Source: Pyrocephalus nanus (lineage: Eukaryota; Chordata; Aves; Passeriformes; Tyrannidae). From it: DNA of 64,000 nucleotides. Shown here piece by piece: positions 1 to 13,731 of the stretch. The position numbers and the translations under genes are program-made. A model generated the notes under the pieces. It was given only the letters and a program-made list of their open reading frames with translations. It was not told where the DNA came from and did not search any database. The DNA lies in assembly GCA_038380795.1 (NCBI GenBank), contig CM076260.1, positions 32,150,634-32,214,633 of the forward strand, written 5' to 3'. How positions within the stretch are numbered: the stretch's first letter is position 1; the number at the start of each line of letters is the position of its first letter.

Positions 1-2307
1 TTTCACTTGAATTTCTCCATCAGGTTGCTGTGACTCCTTTGAAGTTTTGAGCTCTAGAAGCAAATACTTCAAGCAAATGGCCATAATTTTCTTCTTCTGT
101 GAAGCTGTTGAAGTCTAATAAACAATTTTGTAGAAGGTATAACCTACAACAATAAAATATGTGTTTAGAAATGTAAAAAGTGTATGTATAGAGGAACACC
201 CTAGAAGTTGAGACAAAAATTAGTTGTTTTTTTTTTTTCTTTTCATGAGACATAATAGTGAGTTTTTAAAATAAAATAAGGTATTTCAGGTACAATAATA
301 AAATTTTAAGAGTCTATATCAGTAGAAGAGATACCGGAGTAAAGTGCTAGAAGCTCTGCTGCTGACAATACTCATGTATGTGTGTACCTTTATTTGCCTT
401 AGTGCCCCCTGGTACTAATGGGAAAGTTCTTCAGTGAATAACATCAAGCATATCAATTGGTAATTTATGTAACTGGACTATAGCAAGAAGTTAATGCTCA
501 TGAAGTTTAAAAACAATAGCTAAATAGCTGAAAAAAAAATTTTTGAGCAGAAAACTCCTTGGTTGATGGTAAACAAACAAACCTATGGCTTCATTTAGCT
601 TCAGAGGGAGATACTTAAGCCAGGAATTTGTTTGCAATCAATAGATGCAAACTGTTTGTCAAAGTTCAATAGACTAATGAGTACCTTTCCCACAACAGTA
701 GCATTTTTGTCAAGTATTGTTTTTTGCTTCACCTCATAGATTATTTTTCATCCAATGAATGGGAATATTGTTATGTTTGGTTCTGGTTTTATCGACATAA
801 GATGGTACTTTGAGCCAGAACAGTAATAAAGGATTCCAGTAGCTGTGATACTGGACAAATTTAGGGTTGCTGTTGACATTTGACCTGAGAAATTACAAGG
901 AGTGAAAGACTTTAGGGTGTCTCTTTTACAAAAAGAACTGTGGATGTGCTGTGTCTCTCTATTTTTGAGGTGCAAATAACACCCTTAAAAAATGATGAAA
1001 GAAGTTGAGGGTTAGTCTAAATTGTTCAAAAGTTTCTTAGTGCAAATGTACTTTTTTTCTTTATGTGCCAAAGGAGATCTTATCCTTAAATGATGACTTC
1101 TCGGTATTCAATTAAACATCTCATTGATTCAGAAAGATACTCTCTCCACTTTAATATTCCTCAGTAGTTGTTTCTTCATTGTGCCTACAGAAGTTGCTAG
1201 AGGTATTTTATCTTACAAGTAGTATGTGCAGGAATTGGAGACCTATAAAATCATGGTCCTTCCATTTGTACTTTGGTAAAAAATATCTTTGTGTCACCCC
1301 TAACTGAAGGTTGTGTTTATCAAGTTTACAAAGGCTCTAGATCAGCCAAATGACTAACACAGACAGTTCTTAAATCTAACATACATTTTCCCAAAGCTTG
1401 TCCCTTTCTTTAAGCCAAGATGTAACAGAGCTTGCCCTGGGCATGCACTTTACTGCAACCAGCCTGTAATCAGGAAACTATTTTGAATAAATCATTGGGA
1501 ATAAGTAGAGATCCACCTATTTCTGAATATTACCAGTCTGGTAGGGACAGAGGGAAAAGGTTTCCAGAGATCTTCTTCAATATTATTCACTGGGCAAAAT
1601 CTCATCCTTAGCACTTGTCTAAGGCAGCTGCACTAGGGCACCATGCCATCTGAGCATGCATTCAGGTATGGTATGCCCTTCCAAGGACACCAAGTCATAC
1701 TGTCTATTCAGAGGTTCAAGCAGGACTGCATCTCACGCAGTATATTCTTTTGTTTTTCTGAAACTTTTCCTCTAAAACATCACCTGTAAAATATAGAGCT
1801 GTGGTTTCACAGTATATCTCCTCCTCCTGTTCTGCACTTCAGTCAGGTCTTAACATAAATCTTTTGCAATTTCACAGAGAAAAATAAATAACTGAAAAAT
1901 TTCTGATCCTTATATCAAAGCAAATGCAGGTTTTACTTGTATGAAAAACATGTTTTTCCAACTCCACTGGTGTATTCCTCATTCTTTCTGTGAAGGTACA
2001 TAATGTTAAAAAAAAAGTGCCCAATCTATCAGTGTGATATACAGGCAGTGGCTATAAAAATGAATTATTTCTACTCACAGTATGGTCATGTTCCTCTTAA
2101 CTCTTTTTGAACATATATTCAGTATCACTTAACAAAAAATAAGAAAAAGCGTGGGTTTTTTTCTTTTTTTTTTTTTCCTTTCATTTGCTTAATGTGTTTG
2201 GAGGAAATTAAAAATAGTTCATTGTGAAGGGAATTGAGTATAACAATGTAAGTCCTGATTTTTGCAATGAGCTCTGATGGGACTGTGTACATACCAGCCA
2301 GGAACAG
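1..2307. other. Unique AT-rich DNA, no gene seen
   Basis: I see only AT-rich, CpG-poor noncoding sequence with short T and A runs, for example near 230 and 2,160. The open frames here (20-253 and 748-975, both minus) are short, low in complexity and carry no recognisable motif. No repeat family was recognised. Confidence 0.6.
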
Positions 2308-2354
2308 ACTACTAATAGTCTTAACTATTAGTAGTTAATAGTCTTGAACTATTC
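2308..2354. repeat. Tandem pair of small perfect hairpins
   Basis: A 12-bp perfect inverted repeat (arms 2308-2319 and 2324-2335, core CTACTAATAGT) surrounds the 4-base loop CTTA. A second, smaller hairpin follows at once (arms AATAGT at 2338-2343 and ACTATT at 2349-2354, 5-base loop). The two units share the wording TAATAGTCTT followed by AACTATT, so the second looks like a diverged tandem copy of the first. Function is unknown. It could be a local duplication made during replication. Confidence 0.75.
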
Positions 2355-5300
2355 TTAGTTATTGAACAATGTCTATAACCCAGAAAAAAAAGTCTATTTT
2401 AACTGATTCCTAAAAAGATACCACAGCAAACACAGATGTTTAGAGATGTATCTTATGACTACTGACCTAAATTCAGGTATTCAAAGACAACTATTTACCT
2501 TTTTTTCTATTGCTATTAAAATGCACTTTTTGCATGCTCACTTGTGAAGAGCAGGAAATCCTCCCTGGCACTGGCCAGTGAGGATGGTCTCAGTTGTGAG
2601 AGTCAAGTGAAAGGCATGTGCACTGTTGGATGTCCTTCAGCACATAACACCATTAAAACAGGATTAAAACATGGCAGTTTTATTAAGCAACATTAAGCCA
2701 TTGTGTAATATGTGGGTTATACTCTGCTACAACTGCACATTACTGTAGCAGCTGTCCCTGGCTTTATAACATGTCAGACACCAGTCTGTAGTGAGAGGTC
2801 CTTAAAATGCCTCAGTCAAGTTACATTTAATTTCTTACTCTAAATTTAATGGTAAATGCTAAAATGTCCTTATAGAAGAAACTAATAAGACAGGTAAAAC
2901 ACTTATTTCAGTTTATATTAAAGCTTTGATTTAGTCACTTTGTCAACACCAGAATTTCTTCAGTTGCTGTTGTTGTTAATAAAACAAAAGGAAAAAATGA
3001 ACAAAAATAGCTAGTCATGTACCTGTCATTGTGTATCCCCACTCACATTATTCTGTAGTTAGTTTTCCTATTACTTCTTGTCTTCAGAAGCACACAGTAA
3101 AATATGGCTGCTTCTTTGTTTTTCCTCAGGTTGAGATAGAACAAATTAAAAAATTAACAAAGAAATGTTGCAACCTTGACAGCTGCTATTGGTTTTCATT
3201 AGTTAATTTTTGTATATGTATTAACACCTGCCTATTTCAATGCTGTGGTCTCTGATATATTCAGAACATATTAATTTCTCAGGACCTTTAACAATTAGCC
3301 AGTCTTATCTATGTATTTTGAATGTAATTTGCATTAAAAAAAAAAAAAAGTACTACCCTCTCCTTTATTTAATTATTCATAAATTGACCCAGGTACATAT
3401 ATGTGATTAGAAATTTTGATAGAAACCAAGTTCTAGCAAAAGGACTTGTGTTTTGGCCAGCAGTATTGACTTATAACACTTGAAGTTTGTCTATAGGTAT
3501 TATTTATTGAAAATAGCAAAATTTTGCAGACTAAAACTGCAAAGTACTTGGAGAAAATGAACAAAAAGTGAGAACAGAAAAGAACAAAACGTCTCCAGTG
3601 AGACTTTGACAACATGTAAAGATTTATTTTTTTTTTTCTTGCTTTAGATTATTAAGGATTGCAGAAGTGGGTGTACATTTCCTCTTCGGGCAGGTTCTAC
3701 ACTATCAAACATTAGAGATAATGAGACAGACATAACACAGATGTGTCCCCCGCATCCTTGCACATCAGTATTAACACAGCTATAAAAGAGCTACTTCATT
3801 TACCCCTGCTCTCAGTTTCAACAGTTTATAATTGGGAATACTTGAATTAAGAGAAAGGCATCTAAATATGCAATAGTCTGGAGTGTAATGGCAAAGCATA
3901 CAAGTCTGTTCCTTCTCTTTAGGTTAGCACAAAATTTATATGTATATTCTTAGGTTTGGAAAGTTTAGATCTCATATCTTTCAAAGGAAAAATGCATTGA
4001 TAGATAAAGAAAATATTTGAAAACCATTTTCCAGTCTAATTTTCCTTCTGCAGGACAGATAAGATGATTTGTACATTAGTTCAGTTGAGGGTAGAAACCA
4101 AAAATTCCACAGTTGGTCCATATGGGCAGTATTTAGTTCACAGTATGCAAAACCATATAAGGATCTGGGTATATAGCTTGCAGAACTCCAGTATGGCAGA
4201 GGGATTACTCTATAACATTGATAAGGCCTCCTGTATTCATAAATTCAGTCCAACAGACTGTATTTCAGGAAGGACAAGTCTCTTGTGACTTGAAACTCAA
4301 GAATTTATCTGAACTGAAACCTGGTGAGAACAATGAGAATTTTCTGTGGTCTAGAAAACTAGGGGGGGGGGCGAGAAACAACCGGACAGAAGGAATAGCT
4401 TAATATAAAGTTGAAGGAGAAAGCTAAATTTTCAGATATGTTAAGAGCTCATGCAAAGAAAGATATGTTTCACTTTCTGTGGTAGAAAAACCAGCAGTGA
4501 ATCTGTCTGAGCTGTTTAGAAAAAAAAAAGCTACCTCAAAGGACAGCATAGCACTTTGAACTAGAAGTAGGCACTTATAGAATCCCTGTTGCTGCATAAT
4601 TTCAAGATCAAGTTGGTCGAATAGATGTTAAGATGTGGATTGAGGTTGGTCTAGATGACTTCTGGAGATGCTTTCTGGCACTATAACTGCTACCCAAAAG
4701 CCCTAGGAATTCTCCAGCAGCCCACTAATGCACAGCCAAGTCCTGACTGCTCAGCTCTGCAATGCACATCCAGCAATGCATGGGTTTTCAAATACCAAAA
4801 TCCTTTGCCACAGCTACTGTCACAATAGTAGCTGTCCCACAAGATAATCTGTAAGAAGAGAAAATCCATTTCAAACAGCTAATATATTTTGAGTGAAGAA
4901 AGTAGCAAAGCAGAACTTGTAAGGCATGGTGGTAATTGAAGCCACAGCTTCAGGCAGCTGCTGGAAGCAACTCATTAAACTTAGCACAAAAGCAATAGAT
5001 TGAATACTGTGTTGCCCAAGAGTTATAACATAATTTGATTAGGTGTGTTTTTCCAATAATTACATGTTGTCTGCACACCTCTATGGATCACAAAAACTGT
5101 TGGCCAGATTGCCTGTGGCTTGTTTTCTCTGTTGTTGACTAAGCTTAAATTGGTCTCCTAGCTCCTAAAATACCAAACTTGAAATCCAAGTCTCTTCTTT
5201 ACAGCCTTCCCTGTTTAGTTAGTATTAGTATAAAGACTATGAGTATAAATTAAGACAAAAAAAAAAAAAAGGATATTTCTGGAATGTATAGGCATTTCCC

Positions 5301-8300
5301 TCAGTGTACTGACTATTAAAATAATAATTGGAAAAAAATGTTGCCCTAAATTATTAGAAATTCGAGTATTCAGAGTTCATACTGTTTCTTCTTAAAGGAA
5401 TTCTTATGTCTTTTTTTTTTTTTTTTAATGGAAAGAGAATATTATCAACTTTCTTCCACATCATCTCCGGAAGGTAGGTTTTTCCCCCTGTTACGTATTT
5501 CTCCTTTCCCATTAGTTTGGCTAAATAAATGCTATCTCCATGGATGTTAACATTAGATATGATTCTTTACAGGAAAACTCCTAGAAACATATAGTTAGGG
5601 ATTTGCTCATTAACTAGTTTTTAAAAGAAAGAGAGAAAAAAATCAACTGTGTTTTTCTTAGTTGAAGTTACATTACTTGCATTACCTAAAATTTGAGAAG
5701 GGAGGCAGATTTTAATCTGCAAGTCTGTTCTTTCAGCAGTGAATTAACTACCTTTATTCCCTATTCTGGGTTGACCAATTCCAGACAAGTGTTTCAGATA
5801 TGATAATAGCTTAATAAAGGTGAAAAATGAAGGGTCTCTGCTTTTTGGTTTCCAGCAATATTGACCATGTCACAAACATCTGATACTCCTGTTTTTCCCA
5901 TGGGAAAAAGTACCGTGAGTGCAGCCTAAGCATTTTTTTTTGTGATGTGTGTGTGTATTCTGGAGGGGTTTTTTGGAAATGCAGGAGTAGTGGTACCATT
6001 ATGCTCTCTTTACCTGATGGAAATCTTGGCTTCTGCATTGCAGGAGTAGATTGCAGGGACTAGTTAAAAGCAAGTTGACAGAACATTAGTCATTCCTTTT
6101 GCATGGAAATGATTCATTCTACTGTACCAGTCTTTGAGTCCACTCCCAAGTCCTTTCAAATGATTCCTGTGTCCCTTGCCACCTAGCTAAGTAGGGAAAA
6201 AGCAATATTTAATTAGAGCCAGTATTAAGAACAAGAAATGAGACTGCTGTTGATAATATTTCCCTTGGGCCCGGTAGTATGTTTTTGTGAGAGGAAAAAG
6301 AGTAGAAATTAAGCCAATAATAATAAAACTTAGCCTTTGCCTCTCTCTAAAGTGCTGTTAAGTCTGAGAAATCTTCACGCTGCTGTTGTGAGTTACAGAA
6401 GAAATAGCACTAGAAATCTCAAAAAGGGTATATTTTTCTCTCCACTCTGGAAAAAAGCATGAGAGGACTGCATCTGCACCTCTAGCCCCTGTGTTGCTTT
6501 TACTTTCAGTGGGATGGAAGAAAGGCTTGCAAGAACTTCTTTCCTCCACTTTTATGCCAGCATTCAGCACTAAAAGGACAAATATGCTTAACTGATGCAT
6601 AAGTTCCAAACCTGTATTCAAAAATTCAGAAGCCCCCTGCAAACAAAGCCTTTTAATTTTTTATCTAGCACTAGGAATATTTACATGAAAAGAGAAAAAT
6701 ATTTCTGCTTCTCAAGCTTTTATGTAATCCTGCTGCACTGTCCTCATCTGATACAGGTTTCAGCTGTTCATTTCAGAGCAATGCTTCCCTTTTTCTTTTT
6801 GGAGAAAAGCCGAGTCAGGACTGAAGTGAGACAAGCAGGAACTTTGTACTTTAGGCTGTGTGAACAGGTTTTGAGTGTTGCAGGAATGAGTGAAAACAGC
6901 TAGTATTAGTTGTAATGAGTTTATTCTGTAAGTCAGAAAGAACATACGAGTACAGCACAGCTTTGGTGGTTAGCAGCACTTCAGGGCAAATGGTGTTGGA
7001 GGTCAGCCATACCAAAAGGTCTCTGCTTTCCTTTGCAAATTCAAAAAATCTGCATGACATCAACTGGTACTGGACACTTATACTGTCAGTTCTCAGAGAA
7101 GGGGAGCCCTGTGCTCGGTTGAGTTTGGTGTCTTCTGCTATGCAGGGCATACAAATGAAGTAGTGTCCACTTATGCAGGTGTTTTTCTTTCATTCAAACC
7201 TTAGACTCATGCTTTTGGTTTTGTTTCTGGAGCAATGCCAAACAGGTTGAAGACCCTGAAGGATGGCTTCAGCCTTTGGGTTGGATAACTTGGGGATTTA
7301 TGGGCACTAATGGTTTTTGAAGCTAACCAGGTCTGTCCTTCATGTATAGTCCAGAGTTGAACTGATGACCAGATTTAGCTTGAGAATAAATGTTATCTTG
7401 ATAAGATTATCTGAGGTACTCCTGAGGGAGGATGTTTGTTTTGTTGTAGTTTTCTATGATAGAACAGAGTATCATCTATATGAAAAGATTTTCTGGCAAA
7501 TTCCCAGTATTGCAGGCCAAAAAGAGATGCTGATGATGCTCTACTGTCACACTGCCCTCATGGCTGCTGCTATTGTGCTTTGCTATTGGCTTTATATTTG
7601 CTATAAACGGTTCTGGGATACAGAGTGGATGTTTGCTGGATGCTCTGGAGCTACCTACCTGCTTTTCTGTGAAGTGCGAGTCTATCCTTGAGAGCACATG
7701 TAACAAACATAAAAGTTGGACATCTTGGAGTCATTTCTACTGCATTTCTGTCTTCCAAATCCCCCAAATAGATTTAAATATGCAAGTATTTTAGTTTCTG
7801 TACCTTTCAGTTACTTAAATTTTGTTTTCGCGTTTCTTAAGGCTTCTTTTCAAGTAGGATCAGTGTGTCTTCCAGTGTGGTCTCTGGGGTGTTAGTAGGA
7901 ACATAAGAACTGTAGGAAAAAGGATTTAGATGTGTGGGATGAAAGTTACAGCACAAAATCCTTTTAGTAAATATGCTAATTTTTCCAGTTTGTTGCAGTT
8001 CATTGGGATTGTCCACACACTGCAACAAGCAAGTCTTTTTTCTCCCTTTCTCCCCTTTTTGATTTTCCTAATTTTGAGTATGCAAAGCATGGTAGTAAAA
8101 GGAGGTTTCTATATGACATTCAGCCTTCAACAAGAAGTAATCTGCTAATGTTTAGATGATATTGTATCTGAAACCTGGGTATGTATATGGACTGATTTTA
8201 AGCTAACTGTGACTCATACTGAGGATGACACACCTGTGCAACCTGGATGCTGATACCTAGAGATGGGCTCAGAGACAACATTATGTCTGGAAGAAAAAGA

Positions 8301-9704
8301 GAAATTAATGTGTGGAGGCCTCACAGTTGCACATTGGAAGGCTGCCCTGTAAAACTGGCTCTGCATACAGCTTTAGATGGATTTCAGCTTGCACTGAACT
8401 ACACAGCTGTTCTGTTATGGACAAAAGAGCAAATCAATTTAAAGCTGTTCAAGTCTACAGAAGGGATAGATGCACCTTCTGTGTTGCACTGTGGATACTA
8501 TGAATGTTGATTACTGGCTGAATTTTTGCTTTTTAAGAAAATGCATGCCCTCAGTGGGAAAAAAAAAAAGAATCCAGAGCCTGAAGAACAACAAATTAAG
8601 GCTGGATGTACAATGTTAAGGGAATGACCAAAAAGATATTGGTTTGTCACAGAAACATAATGACTTTTCAGGCTAGAAACTCCATCAGGTTTTGAAGACC
8701 GTGACTTAGAAATGACTCCTGAGAGACTTCCAAGTGGAAAAATGATACAGAAAGCCAGGTAGGACTTAATTTTAATTCTCTCTCTCTTTTTTTTTTTTTT
8801 TTTAATCATTAGAATTAAAATCATTAGATTCCTCCAGTGTTTTGATTTGAAGTGTCAAGGCATATAGACAGTGAATCAAATATAACCATGAATAAATTTC
8901 CTGCAGAATTTTGGCATACAGAAATGAGTCAAATGGCAAGATACTTTTTATAACTAACTGACTATAAAACTGTGTGTAGATTTGAACCAGAAACACAGGG
9001 GTCAAAGACTCTGTATCTCATTCTGTTCTGCCCACACAGTTACACACCTTAATTTTTTTCCTTGTAATGCTTGATTTGACCTTTTGTACCACGACTGGTG
9101 GTGGCTGTTTTTTTTCCCCTTTAGTATTTAATTAGGAAGTTCAGAAATTAATGCAGACTTCTAAACTTGTAACAGCTGCCTGTGTGGCAACAGAGCACTG
9201 AGCATGGAAGCAATACTTTCTTTTGACTTACTGTGAAATTGAGGACTGGAAAACATAAAGAGTGATGAGGGGGGACTTAGGTCAGCTTGCTGGAGGATAC
9301 TCAGTGATAGGTAAGCACCAGCTTGGTGTGCTCCTTGGGCAAATAACCTGTGCTGTGAGGGGTGGCATGTACCATCCTGGTTGGCATGTCGCACTGTGGC
9401 AGCTGTTCTGCTCCCACTTGTGCTGGCACTGATCTCGTGCTGCTGCGATGAACTCCAGAAGAACACAAAACATCAAGTTCCATCTCAAATAGTCTGATGT
9501 CTCTTCTTCAGAAAAGGGTTTCAAATATCTCATTATGTCTCGATATGGTTATTTTAAATGGATTTACGTGGTGACTTCCCCCTGCCTCCCCTGTTGTCTT
9601 TGGACTTTCCTGCAGCACTGTCGTGGTGCCTAAACTGGTAGTGTTTAGGGCTCCATTTACATTAGAAAGCCTAGAATTGTACATAGGTGGGATCTTTAGG
9701 CGTA
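2355..9704. other. Unique noncoding DNA with minor low-complexity tracts
   Basis: No gene was recognised in this 7 kb. It holds a run of ten G (4362-4371), a 9-bp inverted repeat (ACAGCTACT at 4810-4818 and AGTAGCTGT at 4827-4835), and T or A tracts near 5,260, 5,410 and 8,785. A stretch at about 4,610-4,690 vaguely recalls a decayed CR1 3' tail (GGTCTAGATGACTTC) but is too degraded to call. Overlapping open frames on both strands between 6,350 and 8,510 have no motif and contradict one another, which is the pattern of chance. Confidence 0.5.
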
Positions 9705-10115
9705 GTTCCTGGTTCTGTCCAGGATAGGATTAATTTTTTGCAGTAGCTGAGAGGGAGCATGGCTAGGAACCTGAGGACATTCTATACCACACCATGTCAT
9801 TGCTGGAGGTGGGAGAAAGGGACTCTCTCCCAGGGAGAAGGAGTTCCATCTGGTTGAGAAAACGCAGTGGAGGAAGTTGTCCAGTATTATCTGTTATCGG
9901 GGGGTGAGGGGTTCTTTACCAGTCATTTCTTTTCTTATACCTTTTGTTGTTAATATTGTTGCTGTCACTGTTCTTTTTCTCACCTCATCGCTGTTTTCAG
10001 TAAATTGTTCTTATTTCAACCCATGATCTTTGCCTTTTGTGTCTCCAATTTGAGGGGGAGCTGAATGTGGGTTTAGTGGGAGTACTAAATAGGAGAATAC
10101 CATTCCTAAATCACA
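9705..10115 (+). mobile_element. LTR remnant of an avian endogenous retrovirus
   Basis: The block starts near TCTGTCCAGGATAGG and runs through the pyrimidine-rich TTTTGTTGTTAATATTG, the polyadenylation-region wording CAGTAAATTGTTCTTATTTC, and a terminal GTTTAGTGGGAGTACTAAAT followed by CCTAAATCACA. From memory this order matches a common avian endogenous retrovirus LTR family whose end reads like CTAAACCACGACA. The usual polyadenylation hexamer appears as AGTAAA instead of AATAAA. The 5' end lacks the expected TGT start, so it is probably truncated. No internal retroviral genes lie next to it, so it is a solo or partial LTR. Edges are good to perhaps 20 bases. Confidence 0.7.
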
Positions 10116-11003
10116 AGAGCATAATGCAACCATATGCTACACTTCAATAGACTTCTTGTCTGCACTGCAGGCAATTAATTTGCAGGTCTACTTCTGAGTT
10201 TGTTTTATAAAACCTCTTCATAGTGTCTACAGCTTGATCTCTTAAAAATATGGGGTGGCATCTATCCACTCCATGAATTTATTGTTGCAAAAGGTGGATT
10301 TCAGGATAGGAAGTTTCTGAAGATGCTACATCTGAGCAAGTGTGGATTTCCCTGTGGCAACTACCAACCCTACCATCATTCTCTCAGTCACTCCTGAGTG
10401 ACTTGGTGAACCATTCTTGGTTCAGCATTTCTCTCCCCAAACAAGCCAGAGTCTTTCAAAGGTTTTAATCTATCTTTTTTAATAGATACGTAGTAGTTAC
10501 AGTTAAACCTGAAAATAGGGTTGGTGGCATTAGGAGAAAAGATTTATACTACTCATTTCAAGCACAAGAATAATTTCTTCATTGACACTTGTACTTTCTG
10601 TTGGTTATGGTAAAGCATTTAATGTAGCAGATGTCTTACTGCTTCAGGCTTTTTGGGAGCCTATTTTTAGTAGGTGTAGTAGGCTTCCTTGGTAGTCTGT
10701 CACTATCTTTGGGGGTGGCATAGATTACAGATAACAATGGTTTGCAGGCCTTTGCACTGCACTGAGAAAAGCAATGTAAAAGGTAGCTGGATGGAGTTGA
10801 GAGGGAAGTGAGAATGTCTTTACTCTAGCCCTGGTTAGATAGCAACCCCTCTAGTATGGATCAGTGTTTACCTCTTCACTGGTGAACAATGCATGAGAAT
10901 GCTGTAGGTTTCATAATTTCTTCCATCCACTACTGCCTTTTTGTGGAAATATCAAACACTTGCCATTTTCATTTAAAGGTTTACCAAAAGAAATTATATC
11001 AGG

Positions 11004-11060
11004 TTAAAAAAAAAACCAAAACCAAACAACAACAACAAAACAAACAAACAACAACAAACC
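11004..11060 (+). repeat. A-rich CAAA/AAC low-complexity tract
   Basis: A run of A leads into irregular CCAAA, CAAC and CAAA units. It reads as a decayed microsatellite. No retroposon body that would make it a poly(A) tail was recognised upstream. Confidence 0.85.
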
Positions 11061-11610
11061 ATACCAGAAGAATTTGCTAATGGGAACTGGAGAACTGCAA
11101 AGGTTCCCCCAAATTTTGGGTAATTGGTAATTTATTTCAGTAACAACATGAGATAGTGGATAAGAGAGGCAGTCAGGGTGCTGCATGGTGTAGCTCACTC
11201 ACAGGAGCCAGGGAGCTGGGGCTGAGGGTCAGAGCAGGGCAGAGGAGGTAATGGGCTCAGTCCAAACCCTGCATATGAGAAGCTCTCACACGCAGCTCCT
11301 TCTGAAATGCATTAGGGTCTTTATTTCAGGACAGTCTTTCTTTTCCTGTAATAATGAGTGTCCCATGGGGACTCCCTGCTTAGCTCCAGTATCATGCACA
11401 GAGGGGAAAATGCATGCATGGCCTGCATGTAATGGGCTTCTGAAGAAGTATTACTTGTTTGTTTTGCTTCAGCAAACTAGGAATAGTATCCTAAAGGCAT
11501 AGAATTAAATATGTGGTTCTTCTGTATCTTGTAAGAAGAAAAAAAGAGCTTGCAAATAGATGAGCTTCAGACTAAAAGTGTGGGTTTTTTGGTGTGTGGT
11601 TTTTTTTTTT

Positions 11611-11652
11611 AATTATTTTTATTTTATTTTATTTTATTTTTATTTTTATTTT
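11611..11652 (+). repeat. (ATTTT)n microsatellite
   Basis: Pentamer ATTTT units follow a T run and are mixed with ATTTTT near the end of the tract. This is a simple sequence repeat with no coding role. The 71-codon open frame that crosses it is low complexity and is rejected. Confidence 0.9.
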
Positions 11653-12383
11653 AAAAACAAATGGTCTTTAAAAACTTTTCTAGTCCCCTACTCCTTTCAT
11701 GACAGAAGGACCACTTTGCTTTCCCGGAAAAACTGGAGAGGAGAGGGAAGGGGAGGTCATAGTCCTGTCTTATGAAACAACTCTTGTTTTCTGTTAGTAA
11801 CAGAAGGAATGCTTCTAAAAAGCTGTGGAAAAAAATTCTCTGAAAATAGCTGCTAGTTAATTTCCAACCTACCTTTTAAGAACTATCCTTTTCCCCCACC
11901 CTGTTCTTCCTTTGAGATGAAAGGGGTAATCATCTGTATTGGAGAGAATGGGAAGGAAGAGGGTGGGAAAAATAAATATGTGTAAATGAGATTTAAAGCA
12001 GAACTCAGATCCCATTTTATGCCAGTAGATTTACTAAAAACAACAGATCCCAGAAGAAACTGAAACACTCGACTAATAGAGCTTAACCGATAGATTGAAG
12101 AAAAAGAAATCACAAGAGCTAAGATATGACACGGAAATTATTGAGATTTGCATAAAGTTAAATATTACCAAAAGAGAATCATACTGCTAACAGGACAATT
12201 AACATGAGACCGAAAAATCTTTCCTTAGACAAAATGGAAAAATTATTCAAATTTAATGTTATTTAAACACATTGGTTCTTCTCTGCATACTTCATATAAC
12301 AAAAGGAAATAACTTTTTCCCATAAGAATATTTGTGTCAATACTTTCTACCACCTATTTCAATATTTAGTATGGGAATTAACT

Positions 12384-12413
12384 GATATATATATAATATA
12401 TATACACATATAT
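12384..12413. repeat. TA/CA dinucleotide tract
   Basis: About 30 bases of alternating TA with a short ACACATA interruption. It is self-complementary and could extrude, but it is most simply a short microsatellite. Confidence 0.85.
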
Positions 12414-13643
12414 TTCCCTATTTATGTGGAACATAAGTGGTCCCACTGTGCTGTTTTGTCTATTGCTCTCAAATATTTATTCAAGAAGTGCTGCCTTGCA
12501 GCAGAGATGATAGCATTTGTCTCCCATGTTGATATAGAGCTCTTTAATCGGAATGGGTAGAGCCCTTCTCAAATCTTCGTTCGTGAAGCCTAGCCATAAT
12601 GATGATGATGAATATACATATTTTGTTACCAGAAACAGAAGTGAAACTATTTTTTTTTAATCTCAGAGGTTCTATATATTTATTTTTAAAAATCCATAGA
12701 ATTTAGGTAATTGGTGTTTTGCTCTAAGATGCAAAATAATGAACAAGGAAAGTGCATTACTATTTCTAAGTAATTTCTGGAAAAGAATGTGTTCATTTGT
12801 AACTATTGTGTAACACATCAGCACTTGAAATGATTGCTCAGGGGGTACTGTTGCTATTTTTCATATATTTTCATATAGTTATAAACACTTATAAGACAGA
12901 ATAGTAACATAATGAAAGTAATTTTATATACTTAAAATTTATTTACACTGCTTAGGTGATGCATTAAAACTTGAGATATGAGCTAGCTGGCAACTGTAGC
13001 TAGTTCCCTGGAATGAATATGTGTTGTAAAGCTGCTAGACAACAGGAGTGTAAAAGACCAATTTTTTTTTCATTTTACAAGCAACTCAGAGTAATTTTTG
13101 TTTTATTTAACACAGTTGAGGCAAAAATTCCTTATAATGAAATATTCAAATTAGGTTGTTTCTGCTCAATCATATACTGATTGCTTAGGCAAAATTACAA
13201 CTTCTTCAGCAGGAAAATTTAACCTATTTTGTGAAATGAAATATTTTTCATCTGCATTGACTTGGGATAATTTCAATTATTTCACATTTCAGTAGATGAG
13301 TCCTTCATCTTCAAGAAACTGAACCATTCACTTCTAATCTTGGTTCTATATAACCAGCTGCAGACATACTCAATTTTTCAGAGGAAAGAAATAATAGATG
13401 GTCATTTTCAAAAGCCTTTGTATTATTTTTAGTGAGGGTTGTGGTTCCTAAATCATTTAAACACCCCTGAGAGTCTTTACCTGCACAGAAATTATTTTTC
13501 AGTCTCCACTATAATTTTTCCTGTATAAATGAGGGTTGGTGCCCCTATAAAGACACCTCTTCACAGACAGAAATAAGGCCCTTGAAGTAATAGTGAGGGA
13601 TGGAGAATGGCTCCTGCAAAAGAACAAAAATGTTCAAGATTAG

Positions 13644-13731
13644 GATATGGTTTAGTGCTGAATTTGGCAGTTGGGTTAATGGTTAGACTTGGTGATCTTT
13701 GAGGTCTTTTCCAACCTAAATGATTCTATGA
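13644..13731 (+). mobile_element. CR1 LINE 3' tail (short fragment)
   Basis: The sequence moves from GGTTTAGTGCTGAATTTGGC through GACTTGGTGATCTTTGAGG to CCAACCTAAATGATTCTATG, the usual 3' untranslated end of avian CR1 elements. Only about 88 bases survive, a strong 5' truncation typical of CR1 retrotransposition. It ends in the octamer-like ATTCTATGA with no poly(A), as expected for this clade. Confidence 0.9.

Larger units (their letters stand above)
10116..13643. other. Unique noncoding DNA with simple repeats
   Basis: No gene was recognised. The region contains an A/CAAA/AAC low-complexity tract (11,004-11,060), an ATTTT repeat (11,611-11,652) and a TA tract (12,384-12,413), each listed separately. 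The stretch from about 12,120 to 13,500 is very AT-rich with no repeat structure that I can name. Confidence 0.5.

Noticed and set aside
4590..4695. Possible old CR1 tail (GGTCTAGATGACTTCTGGAG)
   Set aside because: A few words match, but the terminal octamer and most of the consensus are missing, so I did not call it.
6358..7706. Cluster of overlapping open frames on both strands
   Set aside because: The frames contradict one another and none has a motif. The cluster reflects locally few stop codons.
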